Shown: positions 25,201-34,464, counted from the first letter of the stretch. The stretch is 64,000 nucleotides of DNA from Spirosoma profusum (GCF_014699005.1 NZ_JACWZY010000020.1:62001-126000), one strand, 5' to 3'. Translations and numbers: made by a program. The notes: generated by a model from the sequence alone, not told the origin.

Positions 25201-27611
25201 CAGAATTTAAAATTATAGGTCAGCGACGGGAAAGCCGTTCCAAAAATTGAAAGTTTATACGCATCAGCCAGCGACGCCGGACTCAGTTTATAAAAAATTG
25301 AGTAGGCATTTTTGTGAGCGTACACGTTATAAACCGAGAATACCCAACTGCTCTGGTTTCGTTTTTTCTTGAGCGGATTCTGTTCAAACGTCATCGAAAA
25401 ATCGAGTCGATGATAATCCGGAACCCGCTGCTGATTTCGGTCGAGGTAAATCGGAATACGTATCCCTCCTATTCGGGCAATAGCCGACGGCTGCGTGGTT
25501 GGCCGGCCGGTGCTATACGTAAAATTCAGCGACAGGCTAAACCAGGTAGTCGGCCGGTACGTCGCCAGAATGTTCATCGTATGCGGTTTATCATAGTTGG
25601 CCGGGTACGGGTTTCCGTTATTGACACGTTCATCGGCATACGGACTCGTCATGGTTAGGAACGTTCGGGCGAAGGTGTAACTCACAAAACCAGTCCACCG
25701 ACCTTTGTTTTTACGGAACAATCCCTCAAAACCATACGCCTGCCCGCTTCCCTGAACAATCTGGGTTTCAACCGTCTGAGCCAATTGCAATTCAGCTCCA
25801 TCCCGGTAATCAATGGCATTGGTAAGGGTTTTATAATACACTTCACCCGACGCTTCGATATCATTATTGGCCGTATTCCGGAAATAACCCAGCGCCCACT
25901 GGTCGGCAATAACGGGTTTGGTATACGTATCGCTCAGGTGCCAGCGCGAGGTGGGCAAAGCTGCTGTAGTATTCGTAACCTGCTGAATATATTGGCGTAA
26001 TCGACTATAGCCGGCCTTCACCGACTGTCCTTCTCCCAACGACCAACGTATCGCCAGGCGAGGCTCCAGTCCACCCATCGAGTTATAAATCTTACCGGCG
26101 TCGTAGGTTTTTGTCGATACCACCGTTTCGTCCTGCTTGGGCGAATTTTCGGAATAAGAACGTACTGTAGCCGGTCCACGATTCAACAGGGCTGAATAAC
26201 GTAATCCAGCGATAACCGCTACGTTCGCATTCACTTTCCACTCGTCCTGCACGTAAGCCGCCAGTTCGTAAGCACGTTCACGAGCCAGATCAATCGGCAG
26301 TACATTCGAAATAGGGCCGGGAATGCGGGTATTGGGCTGAACGTAGTAATCGATAAAACTCAACCCGGCCTGCCACTGATGTGTTTCGCTGGGCGTAAAC
26401 GTCAGGTCAGTTTTAAGCTGCCGATGCCAGACCGCCGACTTCAGGTTAAACGCATTCGCTGAATCGGGCGACGACAAATCGGCCTGATATTGACTCAAAA
26501 CAGCTGCCGTAGCCAGATTCAACGTCTTGCTCATGAAGTAGTTCCAACGGAACGAAGCAGTTGTGGTCTGGTAATTGAACTGCGTCGATGAAGCATTTAT
26601 TTCCTGCCCTGAAAGTGAATCTGATGCCAGTTTAAAAACATCGGTGCTACGGTAGCCAGTAAACGTAATGGTATGCTTTTCGTTAGGCTGATATTTCAGT
26701 TTAGTCGTTACGTCGTAAAAGTTTGCTTTCGTATCTTTCAGGTTGGGTGGGGCCAGCGTAAACAAAAAATCATTGAACGAAACGCGGGCAGCCGCCAGAA
26801 ACGACAGCTTATTTTTGATAATTGGTCCTTCAACACCCAACCGGCTCGAAATGATGCCAATACCGCCGTTAACACCCCATTTCTGCGCATCGGGTTCTTT
26901 GATTTTCACATCCAGTACCGACGAAGCCCGCCCCCCAAAAGCAGGAGAAACACCCCCACGATTCAGTGTTACGTCGCGTACTACGTCAGGATTGAATACC
27001 GAAAAGAAGCCCATCAGGTGGCTCGAATTGAAGACAGGTGCATCATCGAACAGAATCAGGTTCTGGTCGGCACTACCCCCCCGAACGTTGAATCCCGGCG
27101 CGCCTTCACCAACCGTAGTAACACCGGGCAGTAATAACAGACTACGAACAATGTCGATTTCGCCCATCAGGGGCGGAATGCGTCGAATGCTACGTATCGT
27201 TAGCTGCGACACGCCGATTTCAACTTTCTTTACGTTCCGGTCGGGTGCTTCGCTGGTGACGATAACCTCTTCCAGGTCTTTCGAGTCATCTTCCATCACA
27301 ATTTCCCGAAAAAGCGTTTTCTGGAGAGAAATAGTATCCTGGCGGGGGCGGTAACCAACGTGCGTGAACCGCAGAATATAATCGCCGGGCTGGAGTTGTA
27401 TTACATAAAAACCGTCTTTCGCCGTTACGTATCCTTTCGATACGTTTAGCACGACAATATTAACGCCCTGGATAGGTTTGCCGGTTTTAGCATCCCGAAC
27501 ATAACCCGTTGCCGAGAACGTATTAACAGACGTTTTCGGCTTGGTTACCGGTTGAGTTTTCCCTTCGTTGAGTAAGCAAATCGACAAAAGCAGTACACAC
27601 AATAAACGCAT
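25200..27611 (-). CDS. TonB-dependent receptor with carboxypeptidase-like N-terminal domain
   Basis: Outer membrane active transporter, 803 residues. Signal peptide at 1-19; a CarboxypepD_reg-like beta domain at about 30-110 (ATGYVRDAKTGKPIQGVNIVVLN); then the plug with VRSLLLLPGVTTVGEGAPGFNVRGGSADQNL; then the 22-strand barrel ending in SLTYNFKF, with the usual terminal Phe. It lacks a SusD partner, so it is not a classic glycan SusCD pair; instead it is coupled to a DUF4249 lipoprotein. Ligand unknown, possibly a siderophore, peptide or sugar. TACGT pentamers are dense in this gene (24 by hand count). Confidence 0.93.
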   Translation of the reverse strand: MRLLCVLLLSICLLNEGKTQPVTKPKTSVNTFSATGYVRDAKTGKPIQGVNIVVLNVSKGYVTAKDGFYVIQLQPGDYILRFTHVGYRPRQDTISLQKTLFREIVMEDDSKDLEEVIVTSEAPDRNVKKVEIGVSQLTIRSIRRIPPLMGEIDIVRSLLLLPGVTTVGEGAPGFNVRGGSADQNLILFDDAPVFNSSHLMGFFSVFNPDVVRDVTLNRGGVSPAFGGRASSVLDVKIKEPDAQKWGVNGGIGIISSRLGVEGPIIKNKLSFLAAARVSFNDFLFTLAPPNLKDTKANFYDVTTKLKYQPNEKHTITFTGYRSTDVFKLASDSLSGQEINASSTQFNYQTTTASFRWNYFMSKTLNLATAAVLSQYQADLSSPDSANAFNLKSAVWHRQLKTDLTFTPSETHQWQAGLSFIDYYVQPNTRIPGPISNVLPIDLARERAYELAAYVQDEWKVNANVAVIAGLRYSALLNRGPATVRSYSENSPKQDETVVSTKTYDAGKIYNSMGGLEPRLAIRWSLGEGQSVKAGYSRLRQYIQQVTNTTAALPTSRWHLSDTYTKPVIADQWALGYFRNTANNDIEASGEVYYKTLTNAIDYRDGAELQLAQTVETQIVQGSGQAYGFEGLFRKNKGRWTGFVSYTFARTFLTMTSPYADERVNNGNPYPANYDKPHTMNILATYRPTTWFSLSLNFTYSTGRPTTQPSAIARIGGIRIPIYLDRNQQRVPDYHRLDFSMTFEQNPLKKKRNQSSWVFSVYNVYAHKNAYSIFYKLSPASLADAYKLSIFGTAFPSLTYNFKF

Positions 27612-27802
27612 AGAAACGGGTTTAGGAAGCCGCCGGAAATTGTCAAGTAAAGGAAAATATGTTGGGTAGCTTTAGACCAAAGCCAGACCGCTCATCAACA
27701 TACTGATTCGTTACGGATTCGGACCAAATGCCCTATTATTAAACGTGCTACGTTATTTAATTTACCCTACTCAGCAGACCATTTACCAACAATTACTGCC
27801 TT

Positions 27803-29539
27803 TCAACTTGCTGTACGCAACCGTTCCCGCCGTTGTTGCAGAAACGTTGTCATTTCCTCGAGCGTCAACGTATTGAATGTCATGGCTTTTGTAAGGCCGC
27901 CTTTACGTCCGATGGCAACGCCGTAATGCATATCGAGCAGGCCAGCCAGGTCGTGGGCGTCGGGGTTTATGCTTAGTTTAACGCCCTGCTGCATAGCGTA
28001 ATCAATCCAGCGCCAGTCAATGTCGAGTCGATAGGGGCTGGCGTTGATTTCAATCACTACGTTGTGTTCGGCACAGGCATCGATAATGGCGCGATGATCG
28101 ATGGGGTAACCTTCACGCGCCAGCAACAACCGCCCCGTTGGGTGCCCCAGAATGGTTGTGTATGGATTTTCGATGGCACGTAGTAAACGCGTCGTCGCCT
28201 TTTCGAGCGACATGGTTAGCGTTTGGTGAACCGACGCCACTACGTAGTCGAAAGTAGCCAACGTAGCGTCGTCGTAATCCAGCGAACCATCGCCCAGAAT
28301 GTCAGATTCGATACCTTTGAAAATGCGGAACGTAGTACCGAAACCTTCGTTTAGTTTATCAATTTCAACCTGCTGTTGCTGAACCCGTTCTACGTCAAGG
28401 CCATTGGCATACGTAGCGGTTTTCGAGTGGTCGGCAATACCGAAATACGTAAGCCCCAATTCCTGGCAATAAGCAGCCATATCAGCAACCGATTGTTTAC
28501 CATCCGACCACGTACTGTGGTTATGCAACGTACCGCGCAAATCATTCCAGGTAACCAGCTCATCGGTCTGGTGACGGCTGGCCCAGCGAAACGCGAAATC
28601 GTCTTCACGCATTTCCGGTACGATATATGGCAAACCAGCCCGCGCGTAAATGGCCTGTTCTACGTCCTCAGTTGCTCCTTCAGCCAGTTCAGAAACAACA
28701 CTCGTATAGGCAACCTCCAATAACGACGCTCCGCCGTTGCCTACCTGTTGCAAATGCGGTTCGGCCGCCGTTTGAATAAACAGTTGTCGGTTCATTTGCT
28801 CAGCCGGATAAAGTCGTAACTCCACCTCAACGTCGAAATTCATAAACCGGCCTCGCCAGATAAAGGGCGATGATTCGGCCTCGTTTTGCGTCAACGTTGG
28901 CAAGTTATTCAGATTGAGCATGGCCGATAGCGGGTCACTGGTTTGCACGAGCAGTTGTATCCTATCGACCTCCTGCGCCTTCCGACGCACCTGACCGCTA
29001 ATCTCAACCCGGTCGAAATGCTTGGCGAGTTCTTCCTGTAGCAGGTTGGCAATCATGGCAGCCTTATCCATGCGGACTTTACCCTGCTGTTCCTGCAAAA
29101 ACTCCAGCGCTGCCAGAATTTTCTCCTGTGTACTTCCACCAAATCCCTTGATTTTGGCAATTTCACCATTTTCGCCCGCCCGTTGCAGTTCCCCAAGATT
29201 ATCGATACCCAGCTCGCGCCAGAGCGTTCGTATTTTCTTGACGCCCAGCCCTTTAATCCGAAACATATCCAGTACACCTTCGGGCGTTTGTGCCAGCAAT
29301 TCATCGAGTTCGGTCAGGCGACCGGTGTCGGCAATCTCGCGGATTTTCTGTGCTACGGATTTTCCAACACCCTGTAATTTAATCAGTTCCTCAACCGGCA
29401 GATTGGCTAAATCAGCCGTTGATTTATCCAGATTAAAGGCAGCTGTCTGATAGGAACGGGTTTTAAAAGCGTCTCGGTCGTGGAGTTCCATCAGACGACC
29501 CGTCAGTTCGAGCAGGTCAACAATTTCGGTGTTGGTCAT
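27803..29539 (-). CDS. polX: PolX-like protein: HhH and PHP domains, degraded polymerase site
   Basis: 578 residues arranged as bacterial PolX: helix-hairpin-helix domain (about 1-100, LQGVGKSVAQKIREIA), nucleotidyltransferase-like middle, C-terminal PHP domain (about 330-578). The PHP metal site looks complete: TLHNHSTWSDG (His339, His341), IADHSKTA, GIESDIL, ILGHPTGRLL, INPDAHD, so 3'-5' exonuclease or phosphodiesterase activity is likely. The polymerase metal motif is not: the usual G-S-x-R-R...D-x-D reads SGQVRR...VDRIQ, so the second Asp is missing, and the third Asp is Glu240 (VELR). DNA synthesis is therefore doubtful. A base-excision repair role is inferred from family. Confidence 0.85.
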   Translation of the reverse strand: MTNTEIVDLLELTGRLMELHDRDAFKTRSYQTAAFNLDKSTADLANLPVEELIKLQGVGKSVAQKIREIADTGRLTELDELLAQTPEGVLDMFRIKGLGVKKIRTLWRELGIDNLGELQRAGENGEIAKIKGFGGSTQEKILAALEFLQEQQGKVRMDKAAMIANLLQEELAKHFDRVEISGQVRRKAQEVDRIQLLVQTSDPLSAMLNLNNLPTLTQNEAESSPFIWRGRFMNFDVEVELRLYPAEQMNRQLFIQTAAEPHLQQVGNGGASLLEVAYTSVVSELAEGATEDVEQAIYARAGLPYIVPEMREDDFAFRWASRHQTDELVTWNDLRGTLHNHSTWSDGKQSVADMAAYCQELGLTYFGIADHSKTATYANGLDVERVQQQQVEIDKLNEGFGTTFRIFKGIESDILGDGSLDYDDATLATFDYVVASVHQTLTMSLEKATTRLLRAIENPYTTILGHPTGRLLLAREGYPIDHRAIIDACAEHNVVIEINASPYRLDIDWRWIDYAMQQGVKLSINPDAHDLAGLLDMHYGVAIGRKGGLTKAMTFNTLTLEEMTTFLQQRRERLRTAS

Positions 29540-29641
29540 AAAAAAATGGTCATTTACTCCGCAAGTTAGGGAATTGGTCGGATAGGCCGATGCCTGCGCA
29601 AAGTGCCCCTCTATCTTTACTTCACAAACCCGCTCAAACCG

Positions 29642-30145
29642 ATGTTAGCTGACCTGATTCACTCGCCCGCTGGTGCCATTCATCTCTACGCTGCTGTAGC
29701 AGCTTTAGTGCTTGGAACTTGTATTTTGCTGATACCTAAAGGAACTCAAGTTCACAAGCGGATAGGCTATGGATACGTAGTGGCAATGATTCTGATGAAC
29801 GTAACAGCGTTTATGCTCTATAATCTGTTTGGCAAATTTGGGCCTTTTCACGTAGCGGCACTGTTCAGCGGCCTAACAATTATCGGCGGTATGCTGCCCA
29901 TCGTTTTCCGGCGCTACGTACCGGGCTGGTTCTATTACCACTATTATTTTATGAACTGGTCAGTTGTCGGGTTATATGCTGCATTCTGGGCCGAAACCCT
30001 CGTACGACTTTTCCCGATGAAACAGTTCTGGCCAGTTGTGGTCGTAGCCACCAGTCTGACCGCTTTTCTGGGAAGCTATCTCATCAACCGAAACAAGACC
30101 AAATTCTTCGACAAGTTTATTCCAAAGGCAAAAACGATAATCTAA
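29642..30145 (+). CDS. DUF2306-like integral membrane protein
   Basis: 167-residue protein with four hydrophobic helices (about 14-32, 42-60, 66-84, 104-122) and one more near 130-150. The segment LVLGTCILLIPKGTQVHKRIGYGYVVAMI resembles the DUF2306 family opening. A GTG 39 nt upstream is in frame, but a TATCTTTA -7-like element at 29612-29619 lies over it, so I use the ATG at 29642. A 2TM-domain gene follows after 20 nt on the same strand. Function unknown. Confidence 0.75.
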   Translation: MLADLIHSPAGAIHLYAAVAALVLGTCILLIPKGTQVHKRIGYGYVVAMILMNVTAFMLYNLFGKFGPFHVAALFSGLTIIGGMLPIVFRRYVPGWFYYHYYFMNWSVVGLYAAFWAETLVRLFPMKQFWPVVVVATSLTAFLGSYLINRNKTKFFDKFIPKAKTII

Positions 30146-30165
30146 ACTAAACAACTTTCAACAAG

Positions 30166-30465
30166 ATGGCAACGTCACAAACAACTCCGAACCGCGATCC
30201 TTATCTCTGGAAACAAGCCAAAGCCCGGGTCGGCTTCAAAATGCATTTGCGTACTTACCTGATTGTGAATGCAGGGCTCTGGCTCATCTGGGCGACCACG
30301 ACTTTCGCACTCCGACCCGACGATTCAGACGTCATTTTCCCCTGGCCCGTTTTTGCGCTTTTTGGCTGGGGTATTGGTCTGGCTTCTCACTACTTCCACG
30401 TTTATCAGCGCGGTAGTGAACGTAGCCTGATTGAAGAAGAATATCAAAAGCTTATCGGCCGGTAA
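30166..30465 (+). CDS. 2TM domain protein
   Basis: 99-residue membrane protein with two transmembrane helices (about 29-47 and 61-77) and a cytosolic N-terminus rich in polar residues. The pattern YLWKQAKARVGFKMHLRTYLIVNAGLWLIW followed by WPVFALFGWGIGLASHYFHVY matches the 2TM domain often attached to LytTR regulators or histidine kinases; here it stands alone. It lies 20 nt after the DUF2306-like gene and is likely co-transcribed. Function unknown. Confidence 0.85.
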   Translation: MATSQTTPNRDPYLWKQAKARVGFKMHLRTYLIVNAGLWLIWATTTFALRPDDSDVIFPWPVFALFGWGIGLASHYFHVYQRGSERSLIEEEYQKLIGR

Positions 30466-30519
30466 TTAACTGGAAAACAGCACGTTCAAGTCCACCATTA
30501 TACTACGTCAGTACGTATC

Positions 30520-31716
30520 ATGACCCATCAGAAGGCGCTTATTATTGGTTGTGGCATCTCAGGCCCGGTGCTGGCTCTATTCTTAAAAAAAATAGGTTTT
30601 GAAGCAATTATTTATGAGGCAAAGTCAGCCCACCGCGATGATGCAGGTGCTTTTCTGGGCATTTCACCGAACGGTCTGAATGTACTAAAGGAATTTATGC
30701 CGTTAGACGATATTTTAACGGAGTTTACGCCGGGGAAAATGACTTTTTACAATGCAAAAAACAAGAGCATTGGTGAAATCGATAACGCAAATCAACAGGA
30801 ATTATATGGTGCAGAAACGGTTCAATTAAAACGCGGTTTGCTCAATCAAAAAATTCGTCAGGTTGCGATTGAAAACGGCATTCAGATTGAGTTTGGAAAA
30901 AAGTTGACATACATTACGCAAACGGATAAAGCCGCCACAGTTTTTTTCGATGATGGTACAAGTGTTTCGGCAGATTTTATTATTGGTTGCGATGGTATTC
31001 ATTCGGCCACACGTAACGCTATTTTTCCCAACGCGCCTGCATTAGCTTATACAGGATTATTATCGACCGGTGGTTTCACCAAACTGGAAAATGTAAACGA
31101 TTTATACGGTTCTATTCGGATGACTTTTGGAGAAAGAGCATTCTTCGCCTACGCCGTTTCTAATACGGGCGATGTCTGGTGGTTCAATAATATTTCGCAG
31201 GAAAAAGAACCGGAACGTAATGAATTATCAGGGCTGGAATTAGCTCAACTTAAATCGAAACTTCTAGCACTTCATCAAAACGATCCAGCGCCTATAGCCG
31301 ACATCATAAAGTCGGCACATAAAATCGAGATTTATCCAGTTTACGACATTCCATTCCTAAAAAAATGGCATAAAGGCCGCGTGTGTTTACTTGGTGATGC
31401 AGCTCATGCAACCGCCCCTCACATTGGGCAAGGCGCTTCATTAGCGCTCGAAGATGCCATTGTACTGGCTAAATGTCTTCGGGATTTGCCGGACCTGTCC
31501 ACAGCATTTACTACCTTTCAATCACTACGTCAGGAGCGTGTACAGAAGATTGTACGGGAAGCCCGAAAAGTAGGTGATACGAAAACTGCACCTAATAAAT
31601 TCCAGCAATTTTTCAGGGATTTACTCCTGCCATTTTTTGTAAAATTCGAAGCTAAAAAAATGGATTGGGTTTATTCGTATAAAACGAGTTGGGGAGAGAG
31701 AATTGATGCTATATAA
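30520..31716 (+). CDS. FAD-dependent monooxygenase (TetX/UbiH-type)
   Basis: Class A flavoprotein hydroxylase, 398 residues. The FAD-binding motif is ALIIGCGISGPVLALFLKKIG, followed by FIIGCDGIHSATRNAIFP (the DG motif) and GRVCLLGDAAHATAPHIGQGASLALEDA (the GD motif). Substrate is not evident; relatives hydroxylate aromatics or inactivate tetracyclines. The gene is less GC-rich than its neighbours and holds only three TACGT/ACGTA pentamers, about the chance level, so it may be a recent arrival. A large terminator-like palindrome follows 18 nt after its stop. Confidence 0.88.
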   Translation: MTHQKALIIGCGISGPVLALFLKKIGFEAIIYEAKSAHRDDAGAFLGISPNGLNVLKEFMPLDDILTEFTPGKMTFYNAKNKSIGEIDNANQQELYGAETVQLKRGLLNQKIRQVAIENGIQIEFGKKLTYITQTDKAATVFFDDGTSVSADFIIGCDGIHSATRNAIFPNAPALAYTGLLSTGGFTKLENVNDLYGSIRMTFGERAFFAYAVSNTGDVWWFNNISQEKEPERNELSGLELAQLKSKLLALHQNDPAPIADIIKSAHKIEIYPVYDIPFLKKWHKGRVCLLGDAAHATAPHIGQGASLALEDAIVLAKCLRDLPDLSTAFTTFQSLRQERVQKIVREARKVGDTKTAPNKFQQFFRDLLLPFFVKFEAKKMDWVYSYKTSWGERIDAI

Positions 31717-31734
31717 ATTTCCAAGGCTAGAACT

Positions 31735-31828
31735 ATTTTTGTCATGCTGAGGTACGAAGCATCTTAAAGCATCTGAGCCTGAGAGTAGTGAGACTTAAAG
31801 ATGCTTCGTACCTCAGCATGACAAAAAT
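31735..31828. repeat. 31-bp perfect inverted repeat between convergent genes
   Basis: Arms 31735-31765 and 31798-31828 are exact reverse complements around a 32-nt spacer, with A/T runs at the outer edges on both sides. The core GTCATGCTGAGGTACGAAGC resembles dispersed repeats in Bacteroidota and other bacteria. Placed between the monooxygenase and pentapeptide genes, it may act as a bidirectional terminator. Confidence 0.85.
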
Positions 31829-31839
31829 TACTCGATATA

Positions 31840-32406
31840 TTAATTACGAATAACAAGCCCGTATTTTGTCAATAAACCCGGTAAATTATGTAGCGAGAAG
31901 CGGGCTTTTTTTAGCTTATTATTTTCCGGATCAAGTTCGATATTATAGGAAGTGGAAAAATCAACCTGAGTCAGGTCATTTTCTTCAAATTTTGCTAATT
32001 CAAGGTCGCAATTGGTGAAAACGCTCCCCGTTAATTCACATTTCACAAAATAAGCTTCTTTCAGGGAGCAATCAATAAATTGCGCTTTCTTTAGTTTGCG
32101 ATTCAGGAAAACGGTATAATCAAGCTGGCACGCCTGAAAATCGACGTGAAATCCAAACGCATTACACAAACCAAAATCGACATGCGCTAGTTTGCAATTG
32201 ACAAACGTAACGTCGTACAGTTTTGTGTTTTTCAACGTAGCATATACAAGTGAACAGTCCTCAAAACGGCAGTTGATAAAACTGGAACCAGCAAACGACG
32301 TTCGCGAAAAATCCAGTTTTTTAAATAGGCACTGCTCAAATTCCTGATCTGTCCACGTAGCGGGCAATTCATCAGGTCGCTCGAAAACCCGGTCGTAATA
32401 CTCCAT
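31840..32406 (-). CDS. pentapeptide repeat protein
   Basis: 188 residues built from consecutive A(D/N)LXX-type pentapeptides, for example CLFKKLDFSRTSFAGSSFIN, CRFEDCSLVYATL, CSLKEAYFVKCEL, forming a right-handed quadrilateral beta-helix of about 25 repeats. Cys is common at the turn positions, as in Qnr and McbG relatives that mimic DNA and shield DNA gyrase. That role cannot be deduced from the repeat alone. It is read toward the monooxygenase and starts 11 nt after thyA on the same strand, so it is likely co-transcribed with thyA. Confidence 0.88.
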   Translation of the reverse strand: MEYYDRVFERPDELPATWTDQEFEQCLFKKLDFSRTSFAGSSFINCRFEDCSLVYATLKNTKLYDVTFVNCKLAHVDFGLCNAFGFHVDFQACQLDYTVFLNRKLKKAQFIDCSLKEAYFVKCELTGSVFTNCDLELAKFEENDLTQVDFSTSYNIELDPENNKLKKARFSLHNLPGLLTKYGLVIRN

Positions 32407-32417
32407 ACTGCTACGTC

Positions 32418-33212
32418 CTAAACCGCTACTGGCGCTTTGATGGCTGGATACGGATTATAATTTTCGAGAGTAAAATCGTCGTACGTAAAATCAAAAATGG
32501 ACATTACGTTCGGATTCAGACGCATCGTGGGTAGCGGGCGCGGTTCACGCGACAGCTGGATTTCAACCTGCTCTAAATGGTTCAGGTACAGGTGCGTATC
32601 ACCACCTGTCCAGATGAATTCGTGGGCTGTATAGCCACATTCCTGCGCCACCATCTTGGTCAACAGGGCGTAGCTGGCAATATTGAATGGTACACCCAGA
32701 AACACGTCGGCGCTACGTTGGTAGAGCTGACAGGAGAGCTTGCCATCCGCAACGTAAAATTGAAACAGAGCGTGACAGGGCGGCAGGGCCATATTGGGCA
32801 CATCCGACGGATTCCAGGCGGACACCATCATCCGGCGCGAATCGGGTGTTTTTTTGAGCTGACGTAGTACGTCGCTTAGCTGGTCAATCGTGCGACCATC
32901 AGGGGCCGCCCAGCTTCGCCATTGCTTGCCGTAAACTGGACCCAGATTTCCATTTTCATCCGCCCATTCATCCCAGATACTTACACCATTGTCTTTCAGA
33001 TACTTAATGTTTGAATCGCCTTTTATGAACCACAAAAGTTCATGAATAATAGACCTGGTGTGCACCTTTTTAGTCGTCAGTAGCGGGAATCCATCTTCCA
33101 GATTGAAACGCATCTGATACCCAAATACGCTAATGGTGCCGGTGCCGGTGCGGTCGGTTTTGCGGGTGCCGTTCTGAAGAATGTGGCGAAGGAGGTCGTG
33201 GTACTGTTGCAT
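32418..33212 (-). CDS. thyA: thymidylate synthase ThyA
   Basis: Methylates dUMP to dTMP with methylenetetrahydrofolate. Strong family match over the full 264 residues: [49 protein letters not shown], the catalytic Cys in [12 protein letters not shown], and the dUMP/folate-binding [19 protein letters not shown]. Start chosen at the ATG 33212 ([12 protein letters not shown]), as in other ThyA proteins; a TTG two codons earlier is possible. The downstream pentapeptide gene follows closely. A terminator separates it from the small-protein gene upstream. Confidence 0.97.
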   Translation of the reverse strand: MQQYHDLLRHILQNGTRKTDRTGTGTISVFGYQMRFNLEDGFPLLTTKKVHTRSIIHELLWFIKGDSNIKYLKDNGVSIWDEWADENGNLGPVYGKQWRSWAAPDGRTIDQLSDVLRQLKKTPDSRRMMVSAWNPSDVPNMALPPCHALFQFYVADGKLSCQLYQRSADVFLGVPFNIASYALLTKMVAQECGYTAHEFIWTGGDTHLYLNHLEQVEIQLSREPRPLPTMRLNPNVMSIFDFTYDDFTLENYNPYPAIKAPVAV

Positions 33213-33255
33213 GAACAAAAATCGGAAGTGCTACGTCGTAAATCAACACTTAGCT

Positions 33256-33292
33256 AAAAATAAAACCCCTTCGTCAGCCTGGCGAAGGGGTT
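33256..33292 (-). terminator. rho-independent terminator of the small basic protein gene
   Basis: A 10-bp stem (33264-33273 with 33283-33292) around a 9-nt loop is followed, reading leftward, by a T-rich tract. It lies 26 nt past the stop of the small exported protein gene. Confidence 0.85.
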
Positions 33293-33317
33293 GGGACAAT
33301 GGAACGTAACGAGGTTG

Positions 33318-33473
33318 CTAAGCCCGCGCTTTTTTCAAGCCGCAAGCTCCCCTACCTTTTGCACAGGACGACGATTTCGCTTTTTTCGACTTCTTCTCCT
33401 TCCGCACATCCACAGCAAACGAAACAGTAGTCAGGGTGGTTAGCAGCGCCAACCCAAGCAGGATTTTTTTCAT
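33318..33473 (-). CDS. small exported basic protein (Lys/Ser/Cys tail)
   Basis: 51-residue protein with a standard signal peptide (MKKILLGLALLTTLTTVSFA, 1-20) and a short mature part rich in Lys and Arg with Cys and Gly: KKSKKAKSSSCAKGRGACGL. Start taken at 33473 where the signal peptide begins; longer in-frame starts add no signal. It has its own terminator, and its length and composition suggest a conserved short secreted protein. No function recognised. Confidence 0.65.
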   Translation of the reverse strand: MKKILLGLALLTTLTTVSFAVDVRKEKKSKKAKSSSCAKGRGACGLKKARA

Positions 33474-33586
33474 TGGTAGTAAGTTGTTAAGGTTTCGAAA
33501 GCATAACGCGTACTGATACGTTTTATGCAAAAAATAACAGCTTTCCAGAAAATTTAATCTTGGCCCGAGCTACATTATCGAACGTA

Positions 33587-34048
33587 TTAATTATCAATCT
33601 CGTATGAGTACGTAATGTCGGCGGTTGGACGTAGCTGGGCGGTCGCTGAGCAGTATTTATCCATCGACAGGTCGATGGCCCGTTTCACTTTATCGGCATC
33701 TAACTGGCCTTTTAGCAAATACGTTATGTGAATTTTTTTGAAGGGTGCCGGAATGGCTCCTTTTTCCCGCAATCCATCCACTTTTAGCCGGAAATCTTCA
33801 ATAACCTGTTTCTGTTTTTTCAGAATCAGAATCACATCAATGGCCGAACAGCCGGCCAGTCCCATCAACAGCATTTCCATAGGTCGGGCCCCGGCGTTAT
33901 GTCCGCCGTTATCAGGTGATGCGTCGATGTGCTGCGCCACGCCCGCCGTTCCAATGGCTTCAAAATGAAAGGCATCGTCGACACGAGCCAGTTCTATGTG
34001 CATAGTTGTAAACTCCTGGTGGGTATCTACTACTTGTGTATCAGGCAT
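33587..34048 (-). CDS. OsmC-family protein, YhfA-like
   Basis: Second OsmC-fold protein of the window, 153 residues. The family core ARPMEMLLMGLAGCSAIDVILILKKQ carries the peroxidatic-type Cys on the central helix; the second cysteine is in DKYCSATAQLRPTADITY, the typical YhfA placement (MDKYCSV-like). Either Met1 or Met16 (MHIELARVDD) may be the start; family members usually begin near the latter. It is divergent from a small membrane protein gene. Hydroperoxide or thiol chemistry is inferred from family. Confidence 0.85.
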   Translation of the reverse strand: MPDTQVVDTHQEFTTMHIELARVDDAFHFEAIGTAGVAQHIDASPDNGGHNAGARPMEMLLMGLAGCSAIDVILILKKQKQVIEDFRLKVDGLREKGAIPAPFKKIHITYLLKGQLDADKVKRAIDLSMDKYCSATAQLRPTADITYSYEIDN

Positions 34049-34110
34049 TGTTTTTTTTGCGTTTATCAGGTAAAATGTTTAGTTTCACACACTTCAAAGT
34101 GAACAGGATT

Positions 34111-34464
34111 ATGTCTGAAAAATTCACTGACGATATTTTTGACCTCAAAAACGACCGCCGGCTGAGCGTTTATCTGTATCGGGCAGGCTTCGGTTGCTGG
34201 CTACTATACATTGTGTCGGGGGCTCGGTTTATGGAGTCTGTGCGTATGTATCGAACAGATTTTGGGGTGTTCTCGTTCTTTCTGATGGTGCTGGGCCTGT
34301 CGGCATCCATGATTTACGACTATTATCACCATCCGATCGAGTTTGCTCAGAAAAAAAAGTGGCTGGCCATCAGCTATGTAGTTTTGGCGGCCCTGATTTA
34401 CTTTTTTATTCTTCATAATCAGCCCGTTTCTCTGGAAGATTTAATTAGAAAAGGGTTGTTTTAA
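34111..34464 (+). CDS. small integral membrane protein
   Basis: 117 residues with three hydrophobic helices at about 23-40, 51-70 and 83-102. Start placed at the ATG 34111 (MSEKFTDDIFDLKNDRRL), which gives a short charged N-terminus; upstream in-frame codons enter the control region of the divergent OsmC-like gene. The sequence has HHPIEFAQKKKWL between the last two helices. Not recognised further. Confidence 0.7.
   Translation: MSEKFTDDIFDLKNDRRLSVYLYRAGFGCWLLYIVSGARFMESVRMYRTDFGVFSFFLMVLGLSASMIYDYYHHPIEFAQKKKWLAISYVVLAALIYFFILHNQPVSLEDLIRKGLF

Noticed and set aside
26673-27354. Long plus-strand frames opposite the TonB receptor
   Set aside because: Antisense to a clear receptor plug domain; composition is that of a reverse shadow.
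33212-33218. TTG start for thyA
   Set aside because: The ATG two codons later gives the standard ThyA length and N-terminus.
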